Below are positions 5,736 through 8,178 of a stretch of 8,178 bases of DNA, in pieces. The notes beneath the pieces are model-generated. The model was not told the origin of the DNA. It did not search any database and was given only the letters and a program-made list of their open reading frames with translations. A program made the position numbers and the translations under genes. Within the stretch, counting starts at the first letter, position 1; the number at the start of each line of letters is the position of its first letter. Source of the stretch: Bacteroidota bacterium (GTDB lineage Bacteria; Bacteroidota; Bacteroidia; Bacteroidales; PUMT01); NCBI GenBank assembly GCA_003556985.1, contig PWPZ01000067.1, positions 1 to 8,178 on the forward strand, written 5' to 3'.

Positions 5736-5983
5736 GCGTTTTTTCGCGGATTGGCACGGCTGACCTTGAGATTCCTTCCCAGAACATCCGAACCGTTAAG
5801 GATATTGATGGCTTTGTCACCCTCGGTTTCATCTTCCATTTCGACAAAACCATAACCCTTTGATCTTTGGGTAAATTTATCGGTTATGATCTTTACCGAC
5901 ATTACCATTCCGTGTTCGGCAAATAATTTTTCAATGTCGGTTTCCTTCATGGAATAGGGTATGTTCCCGATGTAAATTGTCAT
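5717..5983 (-). CDS. Small RRM-type RNA-binding protein
   Basis: An 88-residue protein made almost entirely of one RNA recognition motif. RNP2 is IYIGNI (3-8) and RNP1 is KGYGFVEM (42-49), with the aromatic Tyr4, Tyr44 and Phe46 that stack on RNA bases. A basic, Asn-rich tail (ANPRKNAQNNRV, 77-88) follows. Stand-alone RRM proteins of this size are common in Bacteroidota, where some act as global post-transcriptional regulators; cyanobacterial Rbp proteins are similar. I chose the ATG at 5983 because RNP2 follows at once. The in-frame extension to 6070 would add a Phe/Leu/Lys-rich AT-driven stretch. It lies 198 bases after argF on the same strand and has a long A/T-rich leader with a hairpin, so it may have its own promoter and leader-level control. 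Its target RNAs are unknown. Confidence 0.9.
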   Translation of the reverse strand: MTIYIGNIPYSMKETDIEKLFAEHGMVMSVKIITDKFTQRSKGYGFVEMEDETEGDKAINILNGSDVLGRNLKVSRANPRKNAQNNRV

Positions 5984-6036
5984 GGCTGAGATTTTTAATC
6001 GAATAAATAATGTAAAAAAATTCATATACAAGTTAA

Positions 6037-6068
6037 GCTTTTTTTTTAAAATTAAAAATAAAAAAAGC
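6037..6068. repeat. A/T-rich hairpin in the leader of the RRM gene
   Basis: GCTTTTTTT (6037-6045) and AAAAAAAGC (6060-6068) are perfect 9-base inverted repeats around a 14-base A/T spacer, 54-85 bases before the RRM start codon. In the minus-strand RNA this is a weak stem with long U and A runs. It could be a regulatory leader or a protein-binding U-tract. A TAGTTTTTG sequence just upstream on the minus strand is a poor -7 candidate with one extra base. Confidence 0.4.
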
Positions 6069-6181
6069 AAAAACTACATGACATAAAGCAGGAAGCATGA
6101 CAAAAAAGTTCAACCAAACAAAAAACAATTAACAGGAGGTTTCACAACTTCACAAAACCGTACAATACCCCTTGTCAGGTA

Positions 6182-7183
6182 TCACTGTCCGAGCGTCGCA
6201 ACCATAACAGCTTTTATGGTGTGCATTCTGTTTTCGGACTGATCAAAAACAACCGAATGCGGGGATTCGAAAATATCTTCTGTCACTTCCATTGATTCCA
6301 GTCCGTATTTCCGGTATATCTCCTCCCCGACTTTTGTCTCCCGGTTATGAAAGGCCGGCAAACAATGCAAAAATTTCACTTTTGAATTTCCGGTCCATTC
6401 AACAACCTTACTGTTGACCTGAAAAGGTTTGAGTAAATCAATCCGCTTTTCCCATACTGATTCCGGTTCACCCATTGAAACCCAGACATCGGTATAAAGA
6501 AAATCAGCACCGGCAACGGCTTCCTTAACATTATCGGTAATAGTAATTTCAGCACCGGTTTTGGTGGCAATCTGCCGGCAATTATCAACAAGTTCTTTAG
6601 CAGGCTGACATTCGGCAGGGGCAGCAGCCCTGAAATCCATTCCCATTTTTGCCGCTCCTACCATTAATGAATTTCCCATATTGTTTCTTGCATCTCCAAG
6701 ATAACAAAATGAGATCTCCTCAAGTGGCTTATTACAGTGCTCCAGCATTGTAAGAAGATCAGCCAGAACCTGTGTAGGATGAAATTCATTTGTAAGGCCG
6801 TTCCATACTGGCACACCTGCATATTCAGCCAGTTCTTCAACAATATCCTGCCCGAAACCGCGATATTCAATACCATCATACATGCGACCCAGAACCCTCG
6901 CCGTATCTTTCATAGATTCCTTATGGCCTATCTGTGTACCTCCCGGTCCGAGATAGGTAACCTGTGCTCCCTGGTCAAAAGCAGCTACTTCAAATGCACA
7001 TCGTGTCCGTGTGGATGTTTTCTCAAAAATCAAGGCAATGTTTTTACCTTTCAGACTGGGTTGTTCAATGCCGGAATATTTTGCAGCCTTAAGGCTGATT
7101 GACAGGTCCAGCAAAAACCTGATTTCTCCGGGGGTAAAATCAAGCAATTTCAAAAAACTGCGATTTCTAAGATTATAAGCCAT
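6182..7183 (-). CDS. argF: Ornithine carbamoyltransferase
   Basis: The 333-residue cytosolic enzyme interconverts ornithine plus carbamoyl phosphate with citrulline plus phosphate. Key motifs are the carbamoyl-phosphate loop STRTRC (57-62), HPTQ (135-138), the ornithine-binding DVWVSMGE (232-239) and HCLPAF (273-278) with its catalytic Cys274. Length and sequence follow the classical E. coli ArgF/ArgI type throughout, with no sign of the altered loops of acetyl- or succinylornithine transcarbamylases. The upstream neighbour on the same strand is carbamate kinase, 31 bases away, so the two are probably one transcript. That pairing is typical of the arginine deiminase pathway, in which the enzyme runs towards ornithine and carbamoyl phosphate and would be called arcB. 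Biosynthetic use is also possible. The start is set by the conserved FLKLLDFTPGE near the N-terminus. Confidence 0.95.
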   Translation of the reverse strand: MAYNLRNRSFLKLLDFTPGEIRFLLDLSISLKAAKYSGIEQPSLKGKNIALIFEKTSTRTRCAFEVAAFDQGAQVTYLGPGGTQIGHKESMKDTARVLGRMYDGIEYRGFGQDIVEELAEYAGVPVWNGLTNEFHPTQVLADLLTMLEHCNKPLEEISFCYLGDARNNMGNSLMVGAAKMGMDFRAAAPAECQPAKELVDNCRQIATKTGAEITITDNVKEAVAGADFLYTDVWVSMGEPESVWEKRIDLLKPFQVNSKVVEWTGNSKVKFLHCLPAFHNRETKVGEEIYRKYGLESMEVTEDIFESPHSVVFDQSENRMHTIKAVMVATLGQ

Positions 7184-7214
7184 GATAACATTTTTAAAAG
7201 TGATGAATAAATTT

Positions 7215-8171
7215 TTAGTCTTCGTATTCCATTGTGATTTTAGTACCGTACTTCTTATCGGATAATTTGAAAGCTTCGGTAATTACACTTTTGGTGCCAC
7301 CCTTTTCAAGAAAATTTAAACAGGCCCTGATCTTTGGTGCCATGCTGCCCTCTGCAAACATCCCCTGATCAAGGTAAGTCAAGGTATCGGCATAATTTAA
7401 AAACTCAACATATCGCTGATCGGGCATATTATAGTTTAAATAAACATAGGAAACATCTGTAAGAATATAAAATTCATCAGCCTTTATCCTGGCAGCAAGA
7501 AGTGATCCGGCAAGATCTTTATCGATAACTGCCTCTGCGGCACGAACATCCCCGTTTTCATCATAATATACAGGGATACCTCCCCCACCGGCGGCAATAA
7601 CTATTGTTCCGTTAAGGGCCATTTCCCTGATCACGTTTTCATTCAGAATACTTACCGGCTCAGGAGAAGGGACTACCCTTCTCCAACCGGCTTTTGCCTT
7701 TTTCTCTTCCCTGAATTCCCAGCCTTTCAATTTCGCAAGGTCATCTGCCTGTTCCTTGTCATACATGCGGCCAACCCGTTTCGCGGGATTATTGAATGCT
7801 TTATCATCCTTATCAACCTCCACCATTGAAACCAGTGTCACGACATCCCTTTTAATATTATGCTTGTTTAAAACATTCATCATCATTCTCTCAATCATAT
7901 AGCCTATTCCCCCCTGGGAATCGGCAACGCATATGTCAATGGGCATCTGGGGTATATCGTAATTCTGCTCTCCTGCATCATTCCTCATAAGGATATTGCC
8001 CACCTGGGGTCCGTTTCCATGAGTTATAACCAGATTATAACCTTCTTTTAAAAGAAATACCAGATTTTCAAGAGTGTCGGTGGTGTTTTGCTCCTGTTCA
8101 TCAATGGTGCCGGACTGGTCGCCCCTTAACAAGGCATTGCCCCCAAGGGCCACTACTGCTAATTTTTTCAT
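7215..8171 (-). CDS. arcC: Carbamate kinase
   Basis: The 318-residue enzyme transfers phosphate between carbamoyl phosphate and ADP, making ATP plus carbamate in the catabolic direction. Family motifs are VALGGNAL (7-14), HGNGPQVG (51-58), DSQGGIGYM (84-92), WRRVVPSPEP (163-172), AAGGGGIPV (193-201), AVIDKDLAGSLLA (214-226) and GSMAPKI (275-281). The substrate-loop motif usually written NPTKPIGPFY reads NPAKRVGRMY here (128-137), an altered version that keeps the Lys. The ATG at 8171 is preferred because MKKLAVVALGGNAL is the normal N-terminus; an in-frame TTG at 8177 would add two residues and is at the window edge. It is the first gene of the visible pair with ornithine carbamoyltransferase. 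Any arginine deiminase or transporter would lie beyond the right edge. Confidence 0.95.
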   Translation of the reverse strand: MKKLAVVALGGNALLRGDQSGTIDEQEQNTTDTLENLVFLLKEGYNLVITHGNGPQVGNILMRNDAGEQNYDIPQMPIDICVADSQGGIGYMIERMMMNVLNKHNIKRDVVTLVSMVEVDKDDKAFNNPAKRVGRMYDKEQADDLAKLKGWEFREEKKAKAGWRRVVPSPEPVSILNENVIREMALNGTIVIAAGGGGIPVYYDENGDVRAAEAVIDKDLAGSLLAARIKADEFYILTDVSYVYLNYNMPDQRYVEFLNYADTLTYLDQGMFAEGSMAPKIRACLNFLEKGGTKSVITEAFKLSDKKYGTKITMEYED

Positions 8172-8178
8172 ATTCAAT

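Noticed and set aside
5984..6070. N-terminal extension of the RRM protein from the ATG at 6070
   Set aside because: The extra 29 residues are a Phe/Leu/Lys-rich product of poly-A/T DNA; the RRM fold begins at the ATG at 5983.
6130..6145. AGGAGG Shine-Dalgarno-like word at about 6135
   Set aside because: It is on the plus strand with no plus-strand gene following it, so it is taken as chance.
6737..7102. 121-codon plus-strand open frame
   Set aside because: Antisense shadow of the ornithine carbamoyltransferase gene; Cys/Phe/Ile-rich translation without domain features.

Overview
The window looks like core chromosome from a member of the Bacteroidota (Bacteroidetes), probably near the Bacteroidales. 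Four things point there. The primary sigma factor is short and has no region 1.1. Rho opens with a conserved Rho_N domain followed by a long disordered, basic, proline-rich insert. The tmRNA encodes the tag GENNYALAA. Intergenic regions carry perfect copies of the Bacteroidetes -7 promoter element TAnnTTTG, and starts lack Shine-Dalgarno sequences. I see no integrase, transposase, CRISPR array, phage gene or defence system.

Layout. Positions 1-443 (minus) hold the 5' part of rho, running off the left edge. A 374-base AT-rich divergent region (444-817) separates it from rpoD (818-1678, plus), which is followed after 36 bases by rpe (1715-2380, plus). Convergent to rpe is a stand-alone lysine-ketoglutarate reductase / saccharopine dehydrogenase-like enzyme (2459-3661, minus). 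The tmRNA gene ssrA (3862-4254, plus) follows, with a well-placed promoter and a strong intrinsic terminator. Next is a membrane-anchored HtrA-type serine protease with a single PDZ domain (4439-5581, plus). It converges on a small RRM RNA-binding protein (5717-5983, minus) across an unusual nested inverted repeat. The right end holds a minus-strand pair, carbamate kinase (7215-8171) then ornithine carbamoyltransferase (6182-7183).

How the genes fit together. rho and rpoD place transcription termination and initiation factors back to back. ssrA (ribosome rescue and tagging), htrA (envelope proteolysis) and the RRM protein are quality-control or RNA-level functions. The arcC-argF pair would interconvert citrulline, carbamoyl phosphate and ATP. 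With no arginine deiminase in view and a canonical OTC sequence, a catabolic role is likely but not proven. The lysine-degradation-type enzyme has no pathway partner in the window.

Nothing here amounts to a clearly new system. The best second looks are the nested inverted repeat between htrA and the RRM gene, the inverted repeats at the rho/rpoD promoter region and just upstream of the LKR-like gene, the U/A-rich leader hairpin of the RRM gene, and the orphan LKR-like enzyme itself.
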